DNA of 64,000 nucleotides. It comes from Acinetobacter brisouii CIP 110357 (GTDB lineage: Bacteria > Pseudomonadota > Gammaproteobacteria > Pseudomonadales > Moraxellaceae). The translations under genes and the position numbers were made by a program. This document shows, piece by piece, positions 35,062-44,554 of this stretch (position 1 is its first letter; the number at the start of each line of letters is the position of its first letter). The notes under the pieces are model-generated. The model was given only the letters and a program-made list of their open reading frames with translations, ran no database searches and was not told the origin of the DNA. The stretch covers positions 639,536-703,535 of the forward strand of contig NZ_KI530762.1 of assembly GCF_000488275.1 (NCBI RefSeq), given 5' to 3'.

Positions 35062-35320
35062 CTTGTTCTCAAAATTAGGTTTTGACTATAGGAGCTATTG
35101 TGGCGGATTTTCTTGGAAAATTCAGCCGTAGATTGTTATGTTTCTGCGCAAAGCCGAAAAATAGACAAAATACATGCTGGGCCATTTGAATGCAGTCATT
35201 GTTGTGTCGAGAAATAAAGCAATTACTACATAAATCAGCAAAGCTTTTACAGCATCTAAATACCGAATCGGTTACATTAACGCACTTTCTTTAGTGGCAA
35301 AAAAATAGGGCAAAGTTGCG

Positions 35321-35920
35321 GTGAAAAAGCTCATTGTTACTCTTAGTGTCGTGGTTGTATTGTTCATAGTGGCATGGTTGGCTTCGCCTTACTGGATGCT
35401 GTATCAGCTCAAGCAAGCTTATGAAAACAATCAGCCCGAACGCATTTCTGCATATATTGATTATGAGGCGGTAAAAGAAAGCCTTAAACCGCAAATGAAC
35501 GCACAGTGGTTTGCTGCCGATTTGAATCAAGGGCAGCATCCGTCCTGGAAGCATTTGGTAGCGCAATATTTGGGTGAGCCGATTACCGATGCAGTGCTTG
35601 ATCGTGTCGTTACGCTGAAGACCCTGATTTTATTATTACAAGGCAAGCAGTTGGCACAGTCCTTATCCATTCACCACAAGACTGAAGATAATAGCTCAAA
35701 TATCATAGAAGCAAATATGAGCCATACTGCATCTGATCCTGTCTCGACAGCGAGCAGCAGTGAGTTGCAATATCATGCAGGCTATCGCGATTTAAACCAT
35801 TTTGTGATTCATGTGGTGCATTTACAAGGTGCAGACACCCAGTTTATTTTTACTCGTGATGGCTGGCATTGGAAAATGACCGATATTGATCTGGACTTAG
35901 GTACACAGCAGGCATCTTAA
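35321..35920 (+). CDS. DUF2939 domain protein
   Basis: 199 residues. One N-terminal membrane anchor or signal segment (MKKLIVTLSVVVVLFIVAWL) is followed by SPYWMLYQLKQAYENNQPER and the IDYEAVKESLKPQM stretch that define DUF2939. The rest is a soluble, probably periplasmic domain ending FTRDGWHWKMTDIDLDL. The function is unknown. The start is GTG at 35321. The stop TAA shares a base with the ATG of the NUDIX gene (TAATG), so the two are translationally coupled. Confidence 0.82.
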   Translation: MKKLIVTLSVVVVLFIVAWLASPYWMLYQLKQAYENNQPERISAYIDYEAVKESLKPQMNAQWFAADLNQGQHPSWKHLVAQYLGEPITDAVLDRVVTLKTLILLLQGKQLAQSLSIHHKTEDNSSNIIEANMSHTASDPVSTASSSELQYHAGYRDLNHFVIHVVHLQGADTQFIFTRDGWHWKMTDIDLDLGTQQAS

Positions 35921-36324
35921 TGGGTTTTCATGATCTGTACCGTATGAGTTCACATGCGGTGATTACCAATCATCAGCAACAAGTATTGTTACTTAAAGCG
36001 ACATATGCCAATCAGGCATGGGGTTTACCTGGTGGTGGTCTGGATGTTGGTGAAACCATTCATCAAGCATTACTGCGTGAATGTCAGGAAGAACTGGGCT
36101 GTACAGTTGAAATTGCCTATTTGAGTGGCGTGTATTATCACAGTGCAGTCAATTCGCATGCCTTTATTTTTCGTTGTTATTTGCCTGAGCAGGCGCAAAT
36201 CAAACTGAGCGATGAGCATTCAGCATATGAGTGGTTTAATCTGGATGAATTGACCGATGTGCAACAAAAACGGGTGCAGGATTGTTTGAGTTTTCAGGGA
36301 ATGGTGCAGAGCGCGAGTTTTTAG
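35920..36324 (+). CDS. NUDIX hydrolase
   Basis: 134 residues with a full Nudix box: GGGLDVGETIHQALLRECQE followed by ELG, matching G-x5-E-x7-R-E-U-x-E-E-x-G-U. The enzyme should hydrolyse a nucleoside diphosphate linked to another group, with Mg or Mn bound by the box glutamates. Substrate specificity (for example oxidised dNTP, ADP-ribose, dinucleoside polyphosphate) cannot be read from the sequence. The start overlaps the DUF2939 stop codon. Confidence 0.88.
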   Translation: MGFHDLYRMSSHAVITNHQQQVLLLKATYANQAWGLPGGGLDVGETIHQALLRECQEELGCTVEIAYLSGVYYHSAVNSHAFIFRCYLPEQAQIKLSDEHSAYEWFNLDELTDVQQKRVQDCLSFQGMVQSASF

Positions 36325-36325
36325 C

Positions 36326-36357
36326 TGAATCATAGCCAGCAGACTGACTATGATTCA
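36326..36357. terminator. Convergent hairpin between NUDIX and nitroreductase genes
   Basis: A 10-bp stem TGAATCATAG / CTATGATTCA with a 12-nt loop, lacking a T-run on either side. A weak or Rho-assisted terminator is possible. Confidence 0.45.
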
Positions 36358-36369
36358 CCATGTCAGAAT

Positions 36370-37077
36370 TTATTCTTCTAGAAAAACAGTAAAAGTCTCG
36401 ACAGGTTCGCGCGGAGTGATAAAGGTATTTACCGTGTCATCAGGGTCAGCGTAGCCAAGCGCAACCGTACAGACCAGTTCTTCATCTTCAGGTGCGCCCA
36501 GTTCTTCCAGTACGATCGGGTGAAAGTGGTTCCATGCCGCTTGTGGGCAAGTGTCCAAGCCACGTGCTTTCGCTGCGACCATGACATTTTGAATCATCAT
36601 GGCAATATCCATTTTTGAACCAATCCCCATCGCTTTGTTGACGGTAAAATATAAGCCTACAGGCGCATCGAACAATTTAAAGTTACGTAATTGCTGCGCA
36701 GCCATTTTTTCTTTTTCGCCACGCTGAATGTTAAGCAAACCATATAAACCCCAGCCATTGGCACGACGGCGGTCAATAAATGGTGAAATCCATTTTTCAG
36801 GATAATAAGCGAAAGTTTCCTTATATTTTTCGGCGAGCTCAGGGTGTTGATTCACTTCAATTTGAGCCTGACACACGCGCTCAACCATTGCATCACGTTT
36901 TTTACCTGTGACGACATACACTTTCCATGGTTGAGTATTGGTACCCGAGGGTGCGCGGCTCGCAACAGCTAAAATATCTTGAATAAGCTGCGTTTCAACA
37001 GGGGTGTTTAAAAAAGCGCGTACCGAATGGCGTGAAGTAATTGCATCATCGACGTAGCGAACTTGCTCCAAGTTCAT
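36370..37077 (-). CDS. Nitroreductase family protein
   Basis: A 235-residue FMN-dependent nitroreductase fold. The N-terminal ITSRHSVRAFLNTPVETQLI holds the FMN phosphate-contacting R-x-S/H-x-R pattern, followed by ASRAPSGTNTQPWKVYVVTG and the C-terminal VCTVALGYADPDD. Such homodimers reduce nitroaromatics, quinones or flavins using NAD(P)H; the natural substrate is not evident. A GGAGT site precedes the ATG. It is monocistronic. Confidence 0.88.
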   Translation of the reverse strand: MNLEQVRYVDDAITSRHSVRAFLNTPVETQLIQDILAVASRAPSGTNTQPWKVYVVTGKKRDAMVERVCQAQIEVNQHPELAEKYKETFAYYPEKWISPFIDRRRANGWGLYGLLNIQRGEKEKMAAQQLRNFKLFDAPVGLYFTVNKAMGIGSKMDIAMMIQNVMVAAKARGLDTCPQAAWNHFHPIVLEELGAPEDEELVCTVALGYADPDDTVNTFITPREPVETFTVFLEE

Positions 37078-37781
37078 AAGTACTCCTGTAATCTCTTAAG
37101 GTAATGGTTTTTTTAGCACTATAAATGATAGTGCTAAGCAGTAGCTAGAGAAACGCGCAAGGAATTATATTTAGAACTGTAGAAAAAATATCATCTACTT
37201 TTTTTGAATAAATGGTCAGGTTTAACTGACTGTTGTTACGAAGGAAATTTTGAGTTAAATTGAAAAAATATAGAATAATTGTTGTTTATTTATACTAAAT
37301 AATGAGATTGCTTGTATAAATAATAGTAAAAAATAGTTTGAAAAATAATCACTAAAATGGTGCGAAATCCTAAAAATAAGTTGGTTTTAAGTTTCATATC
37401 GGTATAATTGCGTCTTTTTTTGGTGCAAGAGATTTTTTTGGTGCAGTTTTTGCAGGGTGGGAAATTCTTCATACTGTTTTATTCTTAATCTTTTCTAAAG
37501 ATTTTTATTGATTTTGACTTGTACCAGTCAAAAATTTTTTGTTGATGGCTAAGCAATTTTATTGTGTAGCACGGCTTATTAGATGCGGCGCTTTATGATG
37601 GGCAAATAGCTCAATAATGCTCACCATCACTCAACTCAAACTTTGTGGAGCTCAGTAAGTCTTTCATGGACATCGCATAATTGTGAGTGTATATGAGGAG
37701 ATGATATAGCGCATAATTTATGCAGAAAGAGTGCTGAATTATCCAAAGAGTGATGCCCGTATGATCTAGAAGGATGTCTGA
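37078..37781. promoter_or_regulatory. 704-bp AT-rich intergenic region before the Ala/Gly symporter gene
   Basis: No convincing ORF. It holds a GCATAA-T-TTATGC palindrome at about 37711 and a hairpin GATGG-GCA / TGC-TCA-CCATC around 37597-37628. I looked for glycine riboswitch cores because of the downstream transporter and found none. Confidence 0.45.
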
Positions 37782-39257
37782 ATGAATTCGGAATTAAATG
37801 CATTCCTCATGCAGTGGGTTGCATATTTTAATGACCCATTATGGAATTTCTTGGTGATCTTGCTACTAGCGGTAGGCTTAATTTATACCGTTGTAACAGG
37901 TGGTGTACAGATTCGAATGTTTTTACAAAGTATTCGCGTCATGAAAGAAAGTCGCCAGCCAGGGCAAGATGAACATGGGATCACCCCATTTCAAGCTTTT
38001 GTTACAGGTTTGGCCAGTCGTGTTGGCGTAGGTAACATCGGCGGGGTTGCTATGGCAATCGCAATTGGTGGTCCTGGTGCGGTATTTTGGATGTGGGTTA
38101 CTGCATTGGTTGGCATGAGTTCAGCATTTGTTGAATCCTCTTTGGCACAGTTATTTAAAATCCGTGATGAACACAATGAGCAGTTCCGTGGTGGTCCTGC
38201 TTATTACATTACCAAGGGCTTAAAGAGTAAGCCGTTCGGGATTGTTTTTGCCTTGGCGATGATTTTGGCCTACGGTTTCGTTTTTAACTCGGTACAAGCC
38301 AATGCCATGATTGATGCTTCATCGCATGCTTGGGGTTGGGATAAAGCCAATATTATTCTTCCGCTCGGTGGTTTGAACCTGACCATTTCTTGGGTCGGTT
38401 TGGCTTTGGTTGCAATTACTGCACTGGCTATCTTTGGTGGGATTAAACGGATTGCACATTTCGCTGAAATGTTTGTGCCATTAAAAGCAGGCTTGTATCT
38501 GGCGCTGGCTTTTTATATCTGTATCAGCAATTACGACATTATTCCGCACATTTTCTACCTGATTTTTAGTAAAGCGTTTCAGTTTGATGCAGCAGCAGGC
38601 GGCTTTTTCGGTAGCATGGTGTCCATGGCAATGATGCAAGGCATCAAACGTGGCCTGTTCTCAAATGAAGCAGGGATGGGGTCTGCACCAAATGCAGCGG
38701 CAGCATCGGATGTACAACATCCAGTCAACCAAGGGTTGGTACAAATGCTGGGTGTATTTGTAGATACCTTTGTGGTGTGTACCAGTACCGCCCTGATCAT
38801 TCTGATTTCAGGCGTTTACACCAGTTCAGGTTTGCAAGGTGTTGAACTGACTCAACATGCTCTGGAAACCCAGATTGGACATTATGGCGGTGACTTTCTT
38901 GCCTTTATCCTGTTCCTGTTCTGCTACTCTGCGATTTTAGGCAACTATGCTTATGCAGAAAGTAATGTGCAGTTCATTAATAACAGCCCTGTGGTGATGT
39001 TTATTTTCCGCCTGATGGTGTTGTTTATGGTGTACTTCGGCGCGATTACCAGCGTACCTTTGGTCTGGTCAATGGCAGACTTGTCGATGGGTATCATGGC
39101 AACCATTAACCTGATTGCGATCTTACTCCTCATGCCATTCTTGCGTATGATGCTGAAAGATTATCGGGCACAGCTCAATCAGGGTGTGAAAGAACCTGTA
39201 TTTAAACTGGACAATCATCCAGAATATAAGAAAAAGATCGATACCGATATTTGGTAA
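37782..39257 (+). CDS. Alanine/glycine:cation symporter (AgcS family)
   Basis: A 491-residue sodium:alanine symporter. Family marks include GIKRIAHFAEMFVPLKAGLY, GIKRGLFSNEAGMGSAPNAA (the strongly conserved segment), FVTGLASRVGVGNIGGVAMA and GGPGAVFWMWVTALVGMSSA. About eleven membrane segments are present. It imports alanine and/or glycine with sodium. An AGAAGGA site precedes the ATG. It is a single-gene unit with a perfect terminator. Confidence 0.92.
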   Translation: MNSELNAFLMQWVAYFNDPLWNFLVILLLAVGLIYTVVTGGVQIRMFLQSIRVMKESRQPGQDEHGITPFQAFVTGLASRVGVGNIGGVAMAIAIGGPGAVFWMWVTALVGMSSAFVESSLAQLFKIRDEHNEQFRGGPAYYITKGLKSKPFGIVFALAMILAYGFVFNSVQANAMIDASSHAWGWDKANIILPLGGLNLTISWVGLALVAITALAIFGGIKRIAHFAEMFVPLKAGLYLALAFYICISNYDIIPHIFYLIFSKAFQFDAAAGGFFGSMVSMAMMQGIKRGLFSNEAGMGSAPNAAAASDVQHPVNQGLVQMLGVFVDTFVVCTSTALIILISGVYTSSGLQGVELTQHALETQIGHYGGDFLAFILFLFCYSAILGNYAYAESNVQFINNSPVVMFIFRLMVLFMVYFGAITSVPLVWSMADLSMGIMATINLIAILLLMPFLRMMLKDYRAQLNQGVKEPVFKLDNHPEYKKKIDTDIW

Positions 39258-39268
39258 GATGTAGTCAG

Positions 39269-39297
39269 AAAAGCCAGTGTTATCACTGGCTTTTTTT
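39269..39297 (+). terminator. Terminator after the Ala/Gly symporter gene
   Basis: AAGCCAGTG-TTAT-CACTGGCTT followed by T5. Confidence 0.88.
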
Positions 39298-39299
39298 GT

Positions 39300-40109
39300 T
39301 TAGAGCATATTCCGAATTTCCTGCGCACAGTGGCGTAGTAATGGCAAAATGCTTTTGATCAAATAGTTTTCATCAATCCGCTGCTGTTGTCCAATACAGT
39401 TCAGTGCTGCGATGGCTCGTCCCTGAGCATCAAAAATAGGAACTGCAATAGCAATAACCCCCAGTTCGTGCTCCTCCTGTGAAATACAATAATCCTGTTG
39501 AGAAATCTTCTCTAATTCCTGCAAAAAATCACTTTCATTGGTGATGCTAAAAGGTGTTAGGCGCTTTAAACCATAGCGCTGTACCCACGCTTGGCGTTCA
39601 CTTGGATTAAGTTGTGCCAAGAGTAACTTACCCGTTGAGGTGGCATGGGCAGGTAGGCGATGCCCCAGATGCATACCGTAAGGATTGAGTCGCAGGCTGT
39701 CAGGCTGTGGTAGGAAACTGCGGGCAATTGGTACGACTTCATGCTCATCCAGCACTACGACTGAAAAAGTCTGATTGGTCTGCACGCTCAGCAAGTTGAG
39801 CAAAGGCTGTGCGATTTTGGGCAGGTGTGCAGAACTTAGATAGGCGCTTGAGAAACGTAGCACACGTGGCGTTAACCAGAAATAATGTTGATCGCTATCT
39901 AAAAAACCTAAAAATTTTAAGGTTTTGGCATAACGCCGTGCCGCCGTGCGGCTAATACCTGTGCGCTGGGAAATTTGGGTGATATTCAGGCGCTGTCTTT
40001 CTATACCAAAGGTTTCAAGTACGATCAGCCCTTTAGCCAAACCTGCAATATAGTCTTCCTGAGCAATCTGTTCTCCATTGGCTGCTTGGAGATATGCCTG
40101 TTGTTCCAT
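39300..40109 (-). CDS. pobR: IclR-family activator PobR
   Basis: 269 residues, IclR family. A winged HTH lies at about residues 25-85 (RLNITQISQRTGISRTAARRY) and an effector-binding domain follows (HATSTGKLLLAQLNPSERQA, EEHELGVIAIAVPIFDAQGR). It is divergent from pobA, which is the arrangement in Acinetobacter baylyi, where PobR activates pobA in response to 4-hydroxybenzoate and represses itself. Close relatives PcaU and PcaR share the fold; the gene context decides for PobR. A fitting operator lies between the genes. Confidence 0.9.
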   Translation of the reverse strand: MEQQAYLQAANGEQIAQEDYIAGLAKGLIVLETFGIERQRLNITQISQRTGISRTAARRYAKTLKFLGFLDSDQHYFWLTPRVLRFSSAYLSSAHLPKIAQPLLNLLSVQTNQTFSVVVLDEHEVVPIARSFLPQPDSLRLNPYGMHLGHRLPAHATSTGKLLLAQLNPSERQAWVQRYGLKRLTPFSITNESDFLQELEKISQQDYCISQEEHELGVIAIAVPIFDAQGRAIAALNCIGQQQRIDENYLIKSILPLLRHCAQEIRNML

Positions 40110-40134
40110 GGCGAGAGTATCCTATTTTGAAAAC

Positions 40135-40171
40135 TGTCCGATAGTCGGACAATAGTATTGTATATCGGGCA
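40135..40171. promoter_or_regulatory. PobR operator in the pobR-pobA divergent region
   Basis: A perfect inverted repeat TGTCCGA-TAG-TCGGACA (40135-40151) plus a third half-site-like TCGGGCA (40165-40171) 20 bp further, in direct orientation with the second arm. Two inverted plus one direct half-site is the pattern known for PcaU/PobR-type operators. Confidence 0.65.
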
Positions 40172-40233
40172 TTTTCCTATTCTAGACATAGAGCGATCTG
40201 AAAAAACAGCTTAATTTACTTGCAGGATATTAA

Positions 40234-41484
<1,251 letters not shown>

Positions 41485-41804
41485 GGATTGCATTAAATTG
41501 GCGAACTTTTCAGAAGTTCTGCCTGTAGTCAATTAAATGGCAATATAACGATACCCTCATAATATGATATGCATCATAAGGTTTCTATAGTTTTGCTCAA
41601 CCTTGAGTTGGGCAAAATACGTGATGAGTTAACGCGTTAATATATTCTATGTATTGGGCTGATAGTATTTATCGTTAGTCAGTATTCTCTATGAAAACTT
41701 ATGTATTGAGTTGCTTTTTGAGTTGTAAACTACAGAAAAATAGTTAATTTATAGCCAAAAGATTAAATTTTGCATATTTGCTGAACAGATGGTGTTGAAA
41801 CTGG
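41485..41804. other. Intergenic region between pobA and the tRNA promoter
   Basis: About 320 bp, AT-rich, with no ORF. A short hairpin GAACTT / AAGTTC occurs near 41502-41518, too weak to call as the pobA terminator with confidence. Confidence 0.4.
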
Positions 41805-41833
41805 TTGACGTGATTTAAAGAACTGTAGATAAT
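41805..41833 (+). promoter_or_regulatory. Promoter of tRNA-Met
   Basis: TTGACG and GATAAT with 17-bp spacing, placing the start about 9 nt before the tRNA 5' end. Confidence 0.7.
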
Positions 41834-41848
41834 GCACGCACAGTTTAC

Positions 41849-41925
41849 GGCTATGTAGCTCAGTTGGTTAGAGCACCGCACTCATAATGCGGGGGTCACA
41901 AGTTCAAGTCTCGTCATAGCCACCA
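41849..41925 (+). tRNA. tRNA-Met (CAT), elongator type
   Basis: A 77-nt cloverleaf including encoded CCA: acceptor GGCTATG / CATAGCC, D-arm AGCTCAGTTGGTTAGAGC, and anticodon stem CCGCA / TGCGG with loop CTCATAA. Sequence and discriminator A resemble E. coli elongator tRNA-Met rather than initiator or tRNA-Ile2. The T-stem ACAAG / CTCGT contains one A-C mismatch, slightly unusual. Confidence 0.95.
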
Positions 41926-41932
41926 TTTTTAT

Positions 41933-41964
41933 AAACCATGCATCACTGCATGGTTTCTTTTTTT
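41933..41964 (+). terminator. Terminator after tRNA-Met
   Basis: AAACCATGCA-TCAC-TGCATGGTTT followed by C and T7. Confidence 0.88.
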
Positions 41965-41986
41965 GTGCCTGACGTATGCCTAAGAT

Positions 41987-42019
41987 ATAAAAAAGCCCGA
42001 ACATAAATTCGGGCTTTTT
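41987..42019. terminator. Terminator of nadE (bidirectional)
   Basis: AAAGCCCGAA / TTCGGGCTTT with a CATAAA loop; T6 on the minus strand and T5 on the plus strand. Confidence 0.85.
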
Positions 42020-42031
42020 GTATTTTTTTAA

Positions 42032-43657
42032 TTAGATACCCGCTTTCCAGCCATTTACAATTGGGTAGCGGCGTTCACGGCTAAACGCACGTGAGCTAAT
42101 ACGTGGGCCAATTGCACCCTGACGACGTTTGTATTCATTGCGATCAACCAACTGAATGACTTTTTCTACAGTCGCCTGATCAAAACCACGGGCAATAATG
42201 TCAGCTTGGCTGCTGTCTTCTTCAATATAAGCATATAAAATGGCATCAAGCACATCGTATGCAGGTAAAGAATCTTGGTCTTTTTGGTCTGGGCGAAGTT
42301 CTGCTGAAGGTGGGCGAGTAATGACACGCTCAGGAATCACAGGAGTTTCACTGATACTGTTACGGTATTTTGCCAATTCAAATACAATGGTTTTGTACAC
42401 GTCTTTAAGAACTGCAAAACCGCCGACCATATCGCCATACAGTGTGCAGTAACCTACAGCAAGCTCAGATTTATTGCCTGTAGACAGGACTAGATTACCA
42501 AACTTGTTCGACAAGCCCATGAGTAAAGTGCCGCGTGCACGTGCCTGAAGATTTTCTTCAGTCGCATCGGCAGGGCGATCACCAAAGAAAGGATACAGGG
42601 TTTGCATAAAGCTATTCACAATCGGGTGAATTTCTGCAATACCAAACGTAATCCCTAAAGCTTTTGCTTGTTCAGCGGCATCTTCAACACTGATTTGCGA
42701 GGTGTAGGTATACGGCATCATCACAGCTTGAACTTTATCCGCACCCAAAGCATCAACTGCAATCGCCAAGGTTAAAGCAGAGTCAATCCCGCCAGATAAG
42801 CCTAAAATAACGCCAGGAAAACCTGAACGTTGAACATAGTCACGGGTTGCCATGACGAGGCTTTGATAAATCTCAGCCATGGTGTCGAGTTCAGGAGCAA
42901 GAGTTTGCTTGGTGTAAGCAGCCTGTTCTGTATCGAAGTCTACATAGTAGAGTTCTTCTTTGAAGCTTGCAGCACGTAAAACGATATCACCATTGCGGTT
43001 AATAGCAAAACTTGAGCCATCAAAAATCAAATCATCCTGACCACCCACCTGATTGCTATAAATCAGGTTGAGATTGAGCTCTTTAGCAACTTTAGCCATG
43101 GTGGTTAAACGGTGCTGTGGTTTACCCACTTCGTAAGGTGATGAGTTGAGTACCAGTACACTGTCAACATTGAGTTGGCTTAACTGCTGTACAGTGTCGA
43201 GGCTCCAAATATCTTCACAAATCAGTACACCAAATTTATGACCTAAATATTCAAAAATCAGGTGTTGTTGACCTACGGCAAAGTAGCGTTTTTCATCGAA
43301 TACACTGTAGTTCGGCAAATTCTGTTTGTTATAAATCCCCAGAATTTCACCATCTTTCATTACGGCTGCTGAGTTAAAGCGTTGTCCATCTTCAGTATGA
43401 TGAACAAAACCAAAGACCATCAAAATATCTTTTACCTTGCTCAGCTCAGCCAACGCAGCTTCAGTGCGTTTTTTTAGGCTAGGGCGCAAAAATAAATCTT
43501 CTGCAGGGTAACCAATCATGCTGAGCTCAGGAAATAAAATAATGTCAGCATGCTGTTGCTTGGCTTGGTTTGCCTGTTCGATCATTTTCTGGGTGTTGTT
43601 TTCAATATTGCCAATATGTGGAGAGAATTGAGCAAGGGCAATTTTAAAATTTTTCAT
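42032..43657 (-). CDS. nadE: Glutamine-dependent NAD+ synthetase
   Basis: 541 residues in two domains. The N-terminal nitrilase-fold glutaminase carries the Glu-Lys-Cys triad in LFPELSMIGYPAED, NKQNLPNYSVFDEKRY and GVLICEDIWSL. The C-terminal synthetase begins about residue 265 with the PP-loop LGLSGGIDSALTLAIA. The enzyme amidates deamido-NAD to NAD using glutamine-derived ammonia and ATP. The closing RRQGAIGPRISSRAFSRERR is typical. Single gene, with its own terminator; divergent from the copper cassette. Confidence 0.94.
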   Translation of the reverse strand: MKNFKIALAQFSPHIGNIENNTQKMIEQANQAKQQHADIILFPELSMIGYPAEDLFLRPSLKKRTEAALAELSKVKDILMVFGFVHHTEDGQRFNSAAVMKDGEILGIYNKQNLPNYSVFDEKRYFAVGQQHLIFEYLGHKFGVLICEDIWSLDTVQQLSQLNVDSVLVLNSSPYEVGKPQHRLTTMAKVAKELNLNLIYSNQVGGQDDLIFDGSSFAINRNGDIVLRAASFKEELYYVDFDTEQAAYTKQTLAPELDTMAEIYQSLVMATRDYVQRSGFPGVILGLSGGIDSALTLAIAVDALGADKVQAVMMPYTYTSQISVEDAAEQAKALGITFGIAEIHPIVNSFMQTLYPFFGDRPADATEENLQARARGTLLMGLSNKFGNLVLSTGNKSELAVGYCTLYGDMVGGFAVLKDVYKTIVFELAKYRNSISETPVIPERVITRPPSAELRPDQKDQDSLPAYDVLDAILYAYIEEDSSQADIIARGFDQATVEKVIQLVDRNEYKRRQGAIGPRISSRAFSRERRYPIVNGWKAGI

Positions 43658-44035
43658 TCAAATAAAATCCTATTCCTATAGGGCTTACATCAGGCTGATT
43701 TATAAATTTAGTTGTTCAGCGTAATGTAAAGTATAACAGGGATATACAGTGGCGTTCAGGTAGTCATACTATATACGAAACACAGCTTAGATTGATCTTA
43801 AATCTAAAAAAATTCTGCTGGAAATACAGAAAAACCAACATTTTTGCTCAGTTTTAATAAAAAATCGACCCTAGTGAATATAGAACGAATTTTTCTATGT
43901 CAAAGCTTTATCTTCAAAAAATCCAGACTTGCAAATTTTTAGCCAAAACAAAATAAATATAGTAGACTGGCGCGAGTTTTAAAGGCTGATCATTTTAACA
44001 GTCATATTGGGGTTGCTGAGCAGAGAAGGTTAAGT
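43658..44035. promoter_or_regulatory. Divergent region nadE / copper cassette
   Basis: 378 bp, AT-rich, with no ORF. It must hold the promoter of the cassette. No CueR- or CusR-type palindrome could be recognised. Confidence 0.4.
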
Positions 44036-44476
44036 TTGCTAAGAACTGGATTTGTACTTGCACTGAGTGCAATGTTGCTGCAAATCGCCGTATTTTTACA
44101 GGCGCTGCTTCCGGAAAATTTTCAGATTTCACCGGTATGTGCCACTGTTTCCGATGCATTAGCCCTTACAAATACAAACCCCAGCAATGCCACCCAAATG
44201 AATATGTCGATGGCTGATATGTCGCATATGCAGGGCATGCATATGTCGTCGCATGTATCTGTACATGACAAGCATCAGCACGACCCAAATCATGAATGTC
44301 TTTATTGTAAAGTCTACGGACATGTGGTTGCGTTTCTCGATTTGGAAATTAAAGAAGTCTTCGAGCGCCTACAAGTTCGCCTGATTGCTTTTCAAAAAGC
44401 GTTTAAACATATCTATTTTGTTTTACAACGACTTTTTCTTATTCCACAAGGGCGAGCGCCCCCTCTTTTTGCTTAA
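44036..44476 (+). CDS. DUF2946 protein with Met/His-rich segment (copper cassette 1)
   Basis: 146 residues from a TTG start preceded by GAAGG. A single N-terminal hydrophobic segment (RTGFVLALSAMLLQIAVFLQ) is followed by a Met/His-rich stretch MNMSMADMSHMQGMHMSSH, then HDKHQHDPNHECLYCKVYGH with a C-x-x-C, and the RAPPLFA ending typical of DUF2946. Such residues suit Cu(I)/Cu(II) binding. Family members commonly precede TonB-dependent copper receptors, as here (78 bp gap). Role is inferred as periplasmic or membrane copper handling. Confidence 0.8.
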   Translation: MLRTGFVLALSAMLLQIAVFLQALLPENFQISPVCATVSDALALTNTNPSNATQMNMSMADMSHMQGMHMSSHVSVHDKHQHDPNHECLYCKVYGHVVAFLDLEIKEVFERLQVRLIAFQKAFKHIYFVLQRLFLIPQGRAPPLFA

Positions 44477-44504
44477 ACAAAATATTCAATACAAGGTATT
44501 TGTT

Positions 44505-44531
44505 CTTGAGGAAATCCTCAAGGATTTTGTT
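44505..44531 (+). terminator. Weak hairpin between DUF2946 gene and copper receptor gene
   Basis: CTTGAGG-AAAT-CCTCAAG followed by GATTTTGTTT. It could partly attenuate transcription into the receptor gene. Confidence 0.4.
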
Positions 44532-44554
44532 TATGACATAAAAAGAGAAAATTC

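Noticed and set aside
37078..37781. Glycine riboswitch before the Ala/Gly symporter gene
   Set aside because: No conserved glycine aptamer core was found; only short unrelated stems.
40135..40151. Link between the TGTCCGA motif of the pobR operator and the TGTCCGAAT of the rtcB leader
   Set aside because: The shared 7-mer is short, and the rtcB copies fit RNA pairing while the pob copies fit a protein operator; probably chance.
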